NCBI GenBank assembly: GCA_021783995.1
Contig: JAJXTH010000019.1
Location: forward strand, 1 to 47,004
Length of the DNA: 47,004 nucleotides
Direction of reading: 5' to 3'
Origin: Pseudomonadota bacterium
GTDB taxonomy: Bacteria; Pseudomonadota; Gammaproteobacteria; Burkholderiales; Gallionellaceae
The notes under the pieces were generated by a model that was given only the letters and a program-made list of their open reading frames with translations, made no database searches and was not told the origin of the DNA. Position 1 is the first letter of the stretch; the number at the start of each line of letters is the position of its first letter. Shown in pieces: positions 1-8,753 of the stretch. Made by a program: the position numbers and the translations under genes.

Positions 1-181
1 CATTTGCATTCACTCCTTGTTGATTGACCGAGGTCAGCAGCGCGCGGCTCACCTGCTCTGCGTCGGGCACCTCCGGCGTGCGGAAATACACCCACCAGAT
101 CGCCAAAATCAGCACGATCTTGACTAGAAGTATCAGAAAAATTTCACGACCGAACCGGGTATTCCATATTTGACGTATCAC
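1..181 (-). CDS. cydP: CydP-like small membrane subunit of cytochrome bd oxidase (partial)
   Basis: This is the 5' part of a short gene running off the left edge. Reading begins at a GTG (181-179) placed six bases after an AGGAG ribosome site. The visible 60 residues start MIRQIWNTRFGREIFLIL, have one membrane segment (about 14-32, with the end LAIWWVYFR) and then a Pro-containing soluble tail. A short N-terminus with a Phe-Gly-Arg-Glu motif, one helix ending in Trp-Trp and Phe-Arg, and a P-E-V-P-D tail resembles CydP, the small protein encoded before cydA in many proteobacteria. At the extreme edge an AAGGAG (19-14) precedes ATGs at 9-7 and 3-1, so the next gene (expected cydA) probably starts just at or beyond the edge. 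The call rests on pattern recognition of a short protein. Confidence 0.6.
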   Translation of the reverse strand, partial: MIRQIWNTRFGREIFLILLVKIVLILAIWWVYFRTPEVPDAEQVSRALLTSVNQQGVNAN

Positions 182-192
182 AATGCGCTCCT

Positions 193-243
193 TTAGAAGT
201 TTGCACTGAAATTCATATGGCTTGGCTTGCAGGTTTTTTTCAT
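193..243 (-). other. Possible 16-codon leader ORF upstream of cydP
   Basis: A short reading frame starts at ATG 243-241, four bases after a GGAG, and encodes MKKTCKPSHMNFSANF. Its TAA stop (195-193) directly abuts the AGGAG ribosome site of the cydP-like gene. The layout would suit translational coupling or a leader peptide, but so short a frame can arise by chance and there is no comparative support. Confidence 0.2.
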
Positions 244-418
244 GATACTCCGATAAAGGCTGCCAGCAATAAATTTTTCAGCCACTATTGCGGAAATTCC
301 ATTTCATCAGAATGGAAACGATAGAGGTCATTGAATGAAAATTGAGCGCAGCCAACCGTTGTGACTTACGGCTTGAAAGGCATATCATTCATCAGCGTCG
401 CTTTATCAGGACGATGAC
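244..418. other. Intergenic region between panC end and the cydP leader
   Basis: No gene is supported here. The region contains a 7-bp inverted repeat (TTCCATT at 297-303, AATGGAA at 311-317, 7-base loop) without a T-run on either strand, so it is at best a weak terminator or an operator. No clear FNR-type site (TTGAT-N4-ATCAA) was seen although a cytochrome bd operon is expected downstream on the minus strand. Confidence 0.4.
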
Positions 419-1243
419 TCAGGCAAGATCAAGTTCGACATTGTCCAGAAGGCGGGTTCTGCCAAGTGTTGCCGCCGCCAGAATCACGAGATGCTGGCTG
501 TCGGCTTTCATCAAATCCGACTGGTTGCGTATCGCCACGTAATCCACACGCCAGCCTCTGCTGGTTAATGTCTCGACAGCCTGCCGTTCGAATTTTTCAA
601 TGTCCCGGTCGCCATCCAGCATGCGCTCTCTCAAGGTCTGCAGGGTTTGATAGAGGAAAGGCGCCTCGGCCCGCTCAGCATCCGTCAGGTACTGGTTGCG
701 CGAGCTCAGCGCGAGCCCGTCCGCAGCCCGTGCCGTCTCGCATCCGACGATTTCTATCGGCAGGTTGAGCTCTCTGGTCATCCTGCGGATGATGTGAAGC
801 TGCTGGTAATCCTTCTTGCCGAACAACGCAGTATGCGGCTGGACGATGTTGAGGAGCTTGAGCACCACGGTCGCCATGCCGCGAAAATGGCCGGGGCGGG
901 CAGCACCGCAAAGCTCGGATGCGATCCCGGGCAATTCGATATATACGGTTTGTTTCTCGGGATACATTTCGGAAACGGAAGGTGCAAACACTGCGTCGAC
1001 CAACCCTTCCAGCTTTTTACAGTCCTCCTTCAGCGTGCGCGGATAGCGGTCGTAATCTTCTGTCGGCCCGAACTGCAGCGGATTGACGAAGATGCTCGCA
1101 ACTACACAACCCGCATGCTTTCTCGCCCCACGCATCAGCTGCAAGTGCCCTTCGTGGAGATTGCCCATGGTAGGCACGAAGGCGACCGTTCGCTCATTTT
1201 CCAGGCGCTTGCGCAGCCCGGCTATCGTTTCTATGATCTGCAT
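419..1243 (-). CDS. panC: Pantothenate synthetase (pantoate--beta-alanine ligase)
   Basis: This enzyme joins pantoate and beta-alanine with ATP to make pantothenate, the last step of vitamin B5 synthesis, in the cytosol. The 274-residue product has the usual family length. It starts [14 protein letters not shown] and shows the nucleotide-binding signature PTMGNLHEGH (about 25-34, the HIGH-like motif), the FVNPLQFGPTEDYDRYPRT block, the GKKDYQQ block and the LALSSRNQYL motif that acts like KMSKS. Its ATG overlaps the panB stop by one base (TGATG), so the two are translationally coupled. It is the last gene of the minus-strand run that begins at nadK. Confidence 0.97.
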   Translation of the reverse strand: MQIIETIAGLRKRLENERTVAFVPTMGNLHEGHLQLMRGARKHAGCVVASIFVNPLQFGPTEDYDRYPRTLKEDCKKLEGLVDAVFAPSVSEMYPEKQTVYIELPGIASELCGAARPGHFRGMATVVLKLLNIVQPHTALFGKKDYQQLHIIRRMTRELNLPIEIVGCETARAADGLALSSRNQYLTDAERAEAPFLYQTLQTLRERMLDGDRDIEKFERQAVETLTSRGWRVDYVAIRNQSDLMKADSQHLVILAAATLGRTRLLDNVELDLA

Positions 1244-2034
1244 CAGAAGCTGTGCTCAGGCCCGGGAAACCGGCCATCCCTTACTTCTGTGACATAGCGC
1301 GAAATCGCATCGGCAATCGATGCTGCGCCCTGCATGTAGTTCTTCACGAAGCGCGCTTTTCTTCCGGGGTAGATATCCAGCATGTCGTGGAGCACCAGCA
1401 CCTGGCCCGAGCAGGAAGCACCCGCGCCTATGCCTATCGTCGGCACCGACAGCGCTGTGGTGATATCTGCCGCGAGTTTTGCAGGCACGGCCTCAAGCAA
1501 CACCATGCCCGCGCCCGCCTCCTGCAGCGAAAGCGCATCATTCATCAGGCGCTGAGCCGCATCTGCACACTTGCCCTGCACCTTGTAGCCGCCCAGCTGG
1601 TGCACTGACTGCGGCATGAGGCCGATGTGCGCGCATACGGGGATGCCGCGCGTAGTCAGGAAGCGCACGGTCTCAGTCATTTCACTCCCGCCTTCGATCT
1701 TGACCATCTGCGCGCCGGCGACCATCAGGCGCGCAGCATGCTCGAATGTCTGCTGCGGGCTGACCTGCGATGTGCCGAACGGCATGTCGGCGATAATGAA
1801 GGCAACCTTTGCGCCTCGCGCAACACACGATGTGTGGTACGTCATGTCGTCCAACGCAACGGGCAGCGTGCTTTCATGCCCCTGCAGAACCATGCCCAGC
1901 GAATCGCCGACCAGCAGTACATCGACCCCCTGCGCCTCGAGCAGCGCCGCAAAGCTTGCGTCGTAGCAGGTCAGCACGGCGATCTTTTCGCGCCTGTCGT
2001 GCATCGCCTTCAATGTGCCTAGCGTTTTTCGCAT
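1243..2034 (-). CDS. panB: 3-methyl-2-oxobutanoate hydroxymethyltransferase
   Basis: PanB transfers a hydroxymethyl group from methylene-tetrahydrofolate to ketoisovalerate, giving ketopantoate, the first committed step of pantothenate synthesis. The 263-residue protein has the standard length and the conserved blocks: [12 protein letters not shown] near the N-terminus, [18 protein letters not shown], the metal- and substrate-binding [37 protein letters not shown] and [20 protein letters not shown]. It follows folK by 27 bases and overlaps panC by one base, so folate and pantothenate steps lie in one run. The panE reductase is not in the window. Confidence 0.97.
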   Translation of the reverse strand: MRKTLGTLKAMHDRREKIAVLTCYDASFAALLEAQGVDVLLVGDSLGMVLQGHESTLPVALDDMTYHTSCVARGAKVAFIIADMPFGTSQVSPQQTFEHAARLMVAGAQMVKIEGGSEMTETVRFLTTRGIPVCAHIGLMPQSVHQLGGYKVQGKCADAAQRLMNDALSLQEAGAGMVLLEAVPAKLAADITTALSVPTIGIGAGASCSGQVLVLHDMLDIYPGRKARFVKNYMQGAASIADAISRYVTEVRDGRFPGPEHSF

Positions 2035-2061
2035 GCCATACCTCTTTTCGATTCAGCCATG

Positions 2062-2541
2062 CTACAGCTTTTCCAAAGCCTGATCCAGACACTTGCGCAG
2101 AGCCTCGCTCGCCAGCCCCACGGAAGGAATTGCGCAGTCCGGCGCTATCTCGAGCAGGGGTTGCAGCACGAATGCCCTGCGGTGCATCTCCGGGTGCGGG
2201 ATCGCAAGCCCCGGCTCACGCAGCTCGATGTCGTCGTAGAGCAGCACATCGAGATCCAGTGTTCGCGGCGCATTGCTGAAGGTGCGTTCCCGCCCGTGCT
2301 GCCTTTCGATGCCGAGCAAGGCAAGCAGGAGTTGCCGGGGCGCGAGACTGGTCCTGATCTTTATGACCGCATTGACGAAATCCGGCTGATCCAGATATCC
2401 GATCGGCGCGCTGCGATAGAAGGCCGAACTCGCAAGCAGCGAAGTCTCGGGCAGCCTCCCGATATCCGCTATCGCACGCTCAATCTGGTCGCGAGGCTCG
2501 CCCAGATTGCTGCCCAATCCTATGAAACAGAGATGCGTCAC
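2062..2541 (-). CDS. folK: 2-amino-4-hydroxy-6-hydroxymethyldihydropteridine pyrophosphokinase (HPPK)
   Basis: HPPK transfers pyrophosphate from ATP to hydroxymethyldihydropterin in folate synthesis. The 159-residue product shows the family signatures: GLGSNLG near the N-terminus, SAFYRSAPIGYLDQPDFVNA, LLGIERQHGRER, and the catalytic/metal motif RTLDLDVLLYDD followed by LAIPHPEMHRRAFVLQPL. Its ATG overlaps the pcnB stop by four bases. The pcnB-folK-panB-panC order is common in beta- and gammaproteobacteria, which supports orthology. Confidence 0.96.
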   Translation of the reverse strand: MTHLCFIGLGSNLGEPRDQIERAIADIGRLPETSLLASSAFYRSAPIGYLDQPDFVNAVIKIRTSLAPRQLLLALLGIERQHGRERTFSNAPRTLDLDVLLYDDIELREPGLAIPHPEMHRRAFVLQPLLEIAPDCAIPSVGLASEALRKCLDQALEKL

Positions 2542-3869
2542 GCCGCCTGCTCGACCTTCTTGCGGGGCCTGCGGCGGCGTTTCCTCGCGCCCTGCGATGA
2601 TTCGGGCTGCAGCATTTCCTTGCGGCGCTCGTCGGACGCATCCTGAAACTCATCCCACCAGAGCCCGAGTTCGTTGTCCACCTCATTGCTGGCGCAGCGC
2701 AAAAGCAGGAAGTCGAATGCGGCACGAAAGCGGGGCTGTTCGAGCATCCGGTACGGCCGCTGTCCGGAGCGCTGCTCGAAACGCTGCTGCATCAGCCATA
2801 TTTCCTTCATGATCGCATCGTGCCGATGCGGGATGGCAAGCTGTTTTTTCTGGCGCGACAGCACTTCATCCATCGCCGCATGCATCGCGCCGACCGGTCG
2901 CTCTCCCTGCTCCACCAGCGCCTTCCAGGCTGCATGCACCTCGTGCCAGAGCAATGCGGCGAACAGGAAGGCAGGGGATACCGGCTTGCCCTGGCTCATG
3001 CGCTCGTCGGTGTTCCTCAAAGCCAGCATGATGAATTTCTCGCCTGCGGGCCTGTCCATGATCGCATCCAGAAGCGGCAGCAATCCGTGATGCAGCTCCA
3101 TCCTGCGCAGCTCCTGTATGCATTCGACCGAATGGCCGGACAGCAGCATCTTCAGCACCTCGTCCAGCATGCGCGCCTCGGGCACGTTGTCGAGCAAAGG
3201 CTTCATGGCTGCAATCGGCGCCGCAGTGGCAGCATCGAGCCTTATGCCCAACTTGGCCGACAGACGAACCGCGCGCAGCATGCGCACCGGATCTTCGCGG
3301 TAGCGCACCTGCGGATCGCCTATGATGCGCAGCACACCTTCGCGTATGTCCGAAAACCCGCGGTGATAGTCGAAGATCTCCTGTGTGGAGGGATCGTAAA
3401 ACAGCGCATTGGCCGTGAAATCACGCCGCGCAGCATCCTGCTCCTGGTCGCCGAATTCGTTGTCGCGCAGCAATCGCCCGTGCTCGTCGGTCTCCGCATC
3501 TTCCGTTTCGACCATGCGGCGAAAGGTGGATACCTCGACCAGTTCCTCGCCGAACATCACATGCACCAGACGGAAGCGCCGCCCTATGATGCGCGAGCGC
3601 CTGAAAACGCGCTTCACCTCCTCCGGCGTGGCGTTGGTCGCCACATCGAAATCCTTGGGCACCCTGCCGAGCAGCAGATCGCGCACCGCGCCGCCCACAA
3701 CATAAGCATGGAAGCCCGCGGCCTGCAGGCCATCCGTCACGCGCCTCGCACCATAACTGATCTGCTCGCGGGATACGCCGTGCAGGGCATGAGAGATGAT
3801 TTGCACTTTGCCTGCCGACCTGGTTTTCTCCGGTCTGCGGAATACGCGTTTGAGGAATTGTTTGATCAT
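2538..3869 (-). CDS. pcnB: Poly(A) polymerase I
   Basis: PcnB adds 3' poly(A) tails to RNA, marking it for decay. The 443-residue protein carries the nucleotidyltransferase class II head: VVGGAVRDLLLG (about 57-68) and PKDFDVATNATPEEV, with Asp residues for metal binding, then RRDFTANALFYDP and the RNA-binding region with EDPVRMLRAVRLSAKLG. The C-terminus is strongly basic (ARKRRRRPRKKVEQAA), as in PcnB rather than CCA-adding enzymes. It starts 12 bases after the dapB stop and overlaps folK by four bases. Confidence 0.95.
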   Translation of the reverse strand: MIKQFLKRVFRRPEKTRSAGKVQIISHALHGVSREQISYGARRVTDGLQAAGFHAYVVGGAVRDLLLGRVPKDFDVATNATPEEVKRVFRRSRIIGRRFRLVHVMFGEELVEVSTFRRMVETEDAETDEHGRLLRDNEFGDQEQDAARRDFTANALFYDPSTQEIFDYHRGFSDIREGVLRIIGDPQVRYREDPVRMLRAVRLSAKLGIRLDAATAAPIAAMKPLLDNVPEARMLDEVLKMLLSGHSVECIQELRRMELHHGLLPLLDAIMDRPAGEKFIMLALRNTDERMSQGKPVSPAFLFAALLWHEVHAAWKALVEQGERPVGAMHAAMDEVLSRQKKQLAIPHRHDAIMKEIWLMQQRFEQRSGQRPYRMLEQPRFRAAFDFLLLRCASNEVDNELGLWWDEFQDASDERRKEMLQPESSQGARKRRRRPRKKVEQAA

Positions 3870-3881
3870 TTATTCTGGAGG

Positions 3882-5026
<1,145 letters not shown>

Positions 5027-5068
5027 GTTTTTCAGTCTCGAATTTTTCCATATCGGCCGAATGATACC

Positions 5069-6724
5069 TCAAGCAGCCGATCCCAGCATCTCCGCTGCAT
5101 GTCTGCGCGTGGTCTCGGTGATGACGACGCCGCCTAGCATGCGCGCAATCTCTTCGATGCGCTGCTCGCCGTCCAGCACCTCGATGCGGCTCAGGGTGAC
5201 GCCATTTAATGACTCCTTGCTGACCTGCCACTGGTGGTCCGCCATCGCCGCGACCTGCGGCAGGTGCGTCACGCAAAGCACCTGGTAACTCTGCCCAAGC
5301 TCCTTGAGCAACTTTCCCACAATTTCCGCCACTCTTCCGCCGATGCCGCTGTCGACTTCGTCGAAAATCAGCGTGGGGACGCTGGCCACCTGGCTGGTTG
5401 CAACCTGTATCGCCAGACTGATGCGCGAGAGCTCGCCACCCGATGCAACCTTTGCCATGCTGCGCAGGGGAGATCCCAAATTGGCGGCAATCCGAAATTC
5501 CACGGTCTCGAGGCCGCCTGCGCCGCCTTCAGGCAACCCGGGCAGCGCAACCTCGAATTTCCCTCCCTGCATCGCCAGCGTCTGCATCGCCAAAGTGATC
5601 TGCTGCGAAAACCGGTCTGCGGCAAGCCTGCGCGCCTGGCTCAATTTACCTGCGCAATCCATGTAGCGCTGCCTGGCTTCGGCTTCCTGGTGCTGCAATT
5701 CCTCAAGGTCGATGTCGCCGCCCAGTTCGGTAAGGCGCTTGACGATACCACCCAGCACATCGTTCAGCTTTTCAGGCGCTACGCGGTACTTGCGCGCCAT
5801 GTCGACGACGACCTGCATCTGGTTTTCCCTTTCTGCCAGCTGCTTTGGGTCGACATCCAGTCGCTGCTGATAACGCCGCAAGCTGTATACCGCCTCCTGG
5901 AGTTCCGCCTGCGCGGATTCCAGCAGATCGAGCGGTTCCTTGAGCGCTGCATCGTGAGCCATTCCTTCGCGCAGCCTGGCCATCAGTCCGTTGATCTGAG
6001 CAATGCACGCGGCATCCGCTTCCGACAATATTTCTATGCCGGACGCCGCTGTTTCCAGAAGGCTTGCGGCATGCGCCAGACGCGAACAGTCCGCCTGCAG
6101 AGTTTCCCAGTCGTCCGCGTTGAACGCGAGCGCCTCGAGCTCACCGCGCTGGAAAGAAAGCAGTTCGCGCTCTACCAGCACTGCCCTTGAGTTTTCACTC
6201 AATGCGATCCTGCGTTTCATGAGCGTCTGCCAGCCGCGATAAAGATTCTCCACCTCAGAGGCCCGCTGCTGCAGCCCCGCATAGCCGTCGAGCAATCTCT
6301 GCTGCTCTTCGACTTGAAGCAAGGTCTGGTGCGCATGCTGTCCGTGGATGTTCAGAAGATATTCCCCTGCCTCGCGCATCTGCTGCAGGGTGACGCTGCG
6401 ACCGTTGATGAAAGCGCGCGAACGCCCTCCTTCATCCAGTAGCCGGCGCATCAGGAACACACCGTCCTCGCAGGGCAATTCCTGTCTGACCAGCCAGGCA
6501 TTGAGGCCCGCCATCGCGCTTATGTCGAATTCCGCCGTGATCTCGGCGCGCTCGCCGCGCACCATGGACGCATCTCCCCGTCCGCCCAAAGCCAGCAGCA
6601 ACGCATCGATGAGTATGGATTTTCCTGCGCCTGTCTCACCAGTCAGCGCAGTAAATCCGGAGTCGAACTCCAGATCCATTTCTGACACGATGACGAAATC
6701 GCGGATACTCAGGTATTTCAGCAT
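5069..6724 (-). CDS. recN: DNA repair protein RecN
   Basis: RecN is an SMC-like ATPase acting at DNA double-strand breaks. The 551-residue protein begins MLKYLSIRDFVIVSEMDLEF, with Walker A GETGAGKSILIDAL (about 29-42) and the ABC-type C-terminal half with KVASGGELSRISLAI (signature) and Walker B LIFDEVDSGIGG, then CVTHLPQVAA. The middle is helical and rich in Leu, Glu, Gln and Arg, as expected for a coiled coil. It starts seven bases after nadK, so the two are probably co-transcribed. No LexA box was identified near nadK-recN. Confidence 0.96.
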   Translation of the reverse strand: MLKYLSIRDFVIVSEMDLEFDSGFTALTGETGAGKSILIDALLLALGGRGDASMVRGERAEITAEFDISAMAGLNAWLVRQELPCEDGVFLMRRLLDEGGRSRAFINGRSVTLQQMREAGEYLLNIHGQHAHQTLLQVEEQQRLLDGYAGLQQRASEVENLYRGWQTLMKRRIALSENSRAVLVERELLSFQRGELEALAFNADDWETLQADCSRLAHAASLLETAASGIEILSEADAACIAQINGLMARLREGMAHDAALKEPLDLLESAQAELQEAVYSLRRYQQRLDVDPKQLAERENQMQVVVDMARKYRVAPEKLNDVLGGIVKRLTELGGDIDLEELQHQEAEARQRYMDCAGKLSQARRLAADRFSQQITLAMQTLAMQGGKFEVALPGLPEGGAGGLETVEFRIAANLGSPLRSMAKVASGGELSRISLAIQVATSQVASVPTLIFDEVDSGIGGRVAEIVGKLLKELGQSYQVLCVTHLPQVAAMADHQWQVSKESLNGVTLSRIEVLDGEQRIEEIARMLGGVVITETTRRHAAEMLGSAA

Positions 6725-6731
6725 GGGTCGG

Positions 6732-7604
6732 TCAGAACGCCTGGTTCCAGAGCAGTTTTTCGCGCAACGTATGGTAGTAGCTGTGCCCGACGGGATGCAG
6801 CAGACAGGCTGGTTCGGAATAGCGTGTCACGACTATCCTGTCATCCGGATGCATGTCGAAGCTCGTATGACTGTCAAGTCGCACGCGTATGTCCCCGGTG
6901 CGGTGCATCAGGATTTCCAGTTTTGAGGATGAATGAACGACGATGGGCCGGTTGCTCAGCGTATGCGGGCAAACAGGCACCAGTTCCAGCACCTCTAGCC
7001 CCGGATGCAGTATCGGACCTCCGGCAGACATCGCATAGGCGGTGGAACCGGTCGGCGTTGCGACGATCAATCCATCAGCCCGCTGGTTGTAAAGGTACTC
7101 TCCGTTGATACGCACCTCGAATTCGACCATGCTACTGATCTGGCTGCGATGCACCACCACCTCGTTGAAGGCGGTGCCGCTGAACACCTCTGCCCCGCCG
7201 CGCATCACGCACGCGGAAAGCAAGAGACGGCGCTCGGTGACATACTCGCCATCCAGCATGCCGCCGATGACATCCAGCATGTTGTCCAGCGTGAGGTCGG
7301 TGAGGAACCCCAGCCTTCCCTGGTTCACACCTATCATGGGTACATGGTGAGGCGAAAAGGTGCGCGCGATATTCAGCATCGTGCCGTCGCCGCCGATCAC
7401 GATCGCGAGATCCACCTTTTCAGCCAACGCCGGCAGCTCCATTGCAGGATAGGGACAGGAATCCAGATGCTCTGCGCTTTGCCTGTCGACCAGCACGCTC
7501 AACCCCTTGCCGGACAAAAATTTTGCCATCCGCAGCAAGGGTTCTGCCACGTCGAGCGATTTGTGCTTGCCTACGAGTGCAACATTTTTGAAGGGAAAAT
7601 TCAT
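6732..7604 (-). CDS. nadK: NAD kinase
   Basis: NadK phosphorylates NAD to NADP. The start chosen (MNFPFKNVALVGKHKS) matches the family N-terminus and gives 290 residues; an in-frame ATG at 7640 would add twelve atypical residues. No strong ribosome site precedes either. Motifs: the catalytic VIGGDGTMLN (about 66-75), GVNQGRLGFLTDL, AFNEVVVHR, the YLYNQRADGLIVATPTGSTAYAMSAGGP active-site stretch (described in parts), and RPIVV. It is the first gene of the minus-strand housekeeping run and is divergent from the repeat protein at 7777. Confidence 0.95.
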   Translation of the reverse strand: MNFPFKNVALVGKHKSLDVAEPLLRMAKFLSGKGLSVLVDRQSAEHLDSCPYPAMELPALAEKVDLAIVIGGDGTMLNIARTFSPHHVPMIGVNQGRLGFLTDLTLDNMLDVIGGMLDGEYVTERRLLLSACVMRGGAEVFSGTAFNEVVVHRSQISSMVEFEVRINGEYLYNQRADGLIVATPTGSTAYAMSAGGPILHPGLEVLELVPVCPHTLSNRPIVVHSSSKLEILMHRTGDIRVRLDSHTSFDMHPDDRIVVTRYSEPACLLHPVGHSYYHTLREKLLWNQAF

Positions 7605-7742
7605 GGGCGCGATTAAACCACATCGGACTATCAAAGACAAAGCGCCATTTCAAATTGAAGATACCCGTGATAATCTGTCCGGAACAAATGGCGGGACCAA
7701 ACAAATGCGAACTTTCCAGCATAAATGCCGTCAAATTCCGCC

Positions 7743-7760
7743 AGAATTGCGCGCAATTCT
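7743..7760. promoter_or_regulatory. Perfect 18-bp palindrome in the leader of the repeat protein gene
   Basis: AGAATTGCGCGCAATTCT is a perfect 18-bp palindrome ending six bases before the AAGGAG ribosome site of the gene at 7777. It could be a dimeric-regulator operator or, in RNA, a 7-bp hairpin with a CGCG loop beside the ribosome site. No regulator is known. Confidence 0.4.
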
Positions 7761-7776
7761 TGTTAAGGAGAAAGTG

Positions 7777-8208
7777 ATGAAGAAGAGTCTGTTTGCAATT
7801 GTTCTGATGTCGCTGCTCGCCAGCACAGCATATGCCGATGGCTGGCATGGCGGTGGTGGCGGATGGCATGGAGGCGAAGGCTGGCGCGGCGGCGGTTGGG
7901 GCGAAGGCTGGCGCGGCGGCGGTTGGGGCGATGGCTGGCGCGGCGGCGGATGGGGCGATGGCTGGCGCGGCGACGACGACTGGGCTGACGGAGGCCTGGG
8001 GCTGATGCTAGGCCTGGGCGTGGCCAGCGGAATGATGATGCAACCAGCTCCCGTATATGCGCAGCCTGCGCCTGTCTATGTGCAACCTGCTCCTGCCTAT
8101 GTCCAGCCCGCGCCTGTATACCAGGCTCCCCCCGCATACCAGCCAACCAGCCGCGGGGAAGTCAGTTACGGACCGACGACCTATTACAATGGCTATGGCC
8201 CGCACTGA
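7777..8208 (+). CDS. Secreted Gly/Trp-rich and Pro/Tyr-rich repeat protein
   Basis: The function is not recognised. ATG 7777 follows a strong AAGGAG (7765-7770), giving 143 residues. The product has a signal peptide (about 1-22, ending STAYA), then His/Gly/Trp-rich sequence and nine-residue tandem repeats of the type EGWRGGGWG or DGWRGGGWG (DNA about 7876-7970, with 27-base units), an acidic DDDWADGG stretch, a Gly/Met segment, and a Pro/Ala/Tyr/Val repeat region (PAPVYAQ, PAPVYVQ, PAPAYVQ). Such low-complexity proteins are usually exported envelope or surface components. The His and Trp content could suggest metal or surface binding, but nothing proves it. A glycine-zipper protein follows 37 bases later. 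Confidence 0.8.
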   Translation: MKKSLFAIVLMSLLASTAYADGWHGGGGGWHGGEGWRGGGWGEGWRGGGWGDGWRGGGWGDGWRGDDDWADGGLGLMLGLGVASGMMMQPAPVYAQPAPVYVQPAPAYVQPAPVYQAPPAYQPTSRGEVSYGPTTYYNGYGPH

Positions 8209-8245
8209 ACCATCTTAATTCATCATGTCATCAAAGAGGAATTCA

Positions 8246-8725
8246 ATGAAACAAAGAATCATCCTGTCGGCAACTCTTGCGCTGGCGTCTATCCAGTCCT
8301 TCGCGGAAGATTTCACCGACACAGCGAAAGTGATCTCGTCAAGACCGATCTATCAATCAGTGACCGGTCAGGAATGCTATAACGTGCCGGTACAAGTGCA
8401 GACTGCGCCGCAGCGCTCCATGGGCGGCAGCATACTGGGCGGCATCGCGGGCGCACTGCTAGGCTCCCAGGTTGGCGAAGGCTCCGGACGCGTGGCCGCG
8501 GGTGCGGCAGGCGCGATCGCCGGCGCGATCACTGGGGATCGCCTGCAGAATGACGGCAACAGCGGCGGCGGCAGCGGGGTCGTAATGCAGCAACAGTGCA
8601 AGGAAATCACGAAACAGATCGTTGCAGGCTATGACGTGCACTACATGTATGCAGGCCGCGAAGGCACGACCACCATGCAGCACCTGCCCGGCAACACGGT
8701 CACGGTAAGCGTGACCGCGCATTAG
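8246..8725 (+). CDS. Glycine-zipper 2TM-domain envelope protein
   Basis: The 159-residue product starts at ATG 8246 after AAAGAGGA; an in-frame ATG at 8225 lacks a ribosome site. It has a signal peptide (about 1-20, LALASIQSFA), then a short region with one Cys (GQECYNVPV), and a glycine-zipper segment, GGSILGGIAGALLGSQVG followed by GAAGAIAGAITGD (about 60-95), typical of the Rickettsia 17-kDa antigen / 2TM glycine-zipper family. The C-terminal part has a second Cys in MQQQCKEITKQIV and a domain common in these proteins. Such proteins sit in the envelope, often in the outer membrane. There is no lipobox. It probably shares a transcript with the gene at 7777. Confidence 0.8.
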   Translation: MKQRIILSATLALASIQSFAEDFTDTAKVISSRPIYQSVTGQECYNVPVQVQTAPQRSMGGSILGGIAGALLGSQVGEGSGRVAAGAAGAIAGAITGDRLQNDGNSGGGSGVVMQQQCKEITKQIVAGYDVHYMYAGREGTTTMQHLPGNTVTVSVTAH

Positions 8726-8732
8726 CGCCTTG

Positions 8733-8753
8733 GCTGCCGGCCCTGCCGGCAGC
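8733..8753. terminator. Stem-loop between convergent genes
   Basis: GCTGCCGGC (8733-8741) and GCCGGCAGC (8745-8753) form a perfect 9-bp stem with a 3-base loop, just after the glycine-zipper gene and at the stop of yheS on the other strand. There is no good T-run, so it is a terminator candidate or a 3'-end-stabilising hairpin. Confidence 0.5.

Noticed and set aside
7876-8140. Short tandem repeats considered as a CRISPR array
   Set aside because: The repeats are contiguous, in frame and code for a Gly/Trp and Pro/Tyr repeat protein; there are no spacers.
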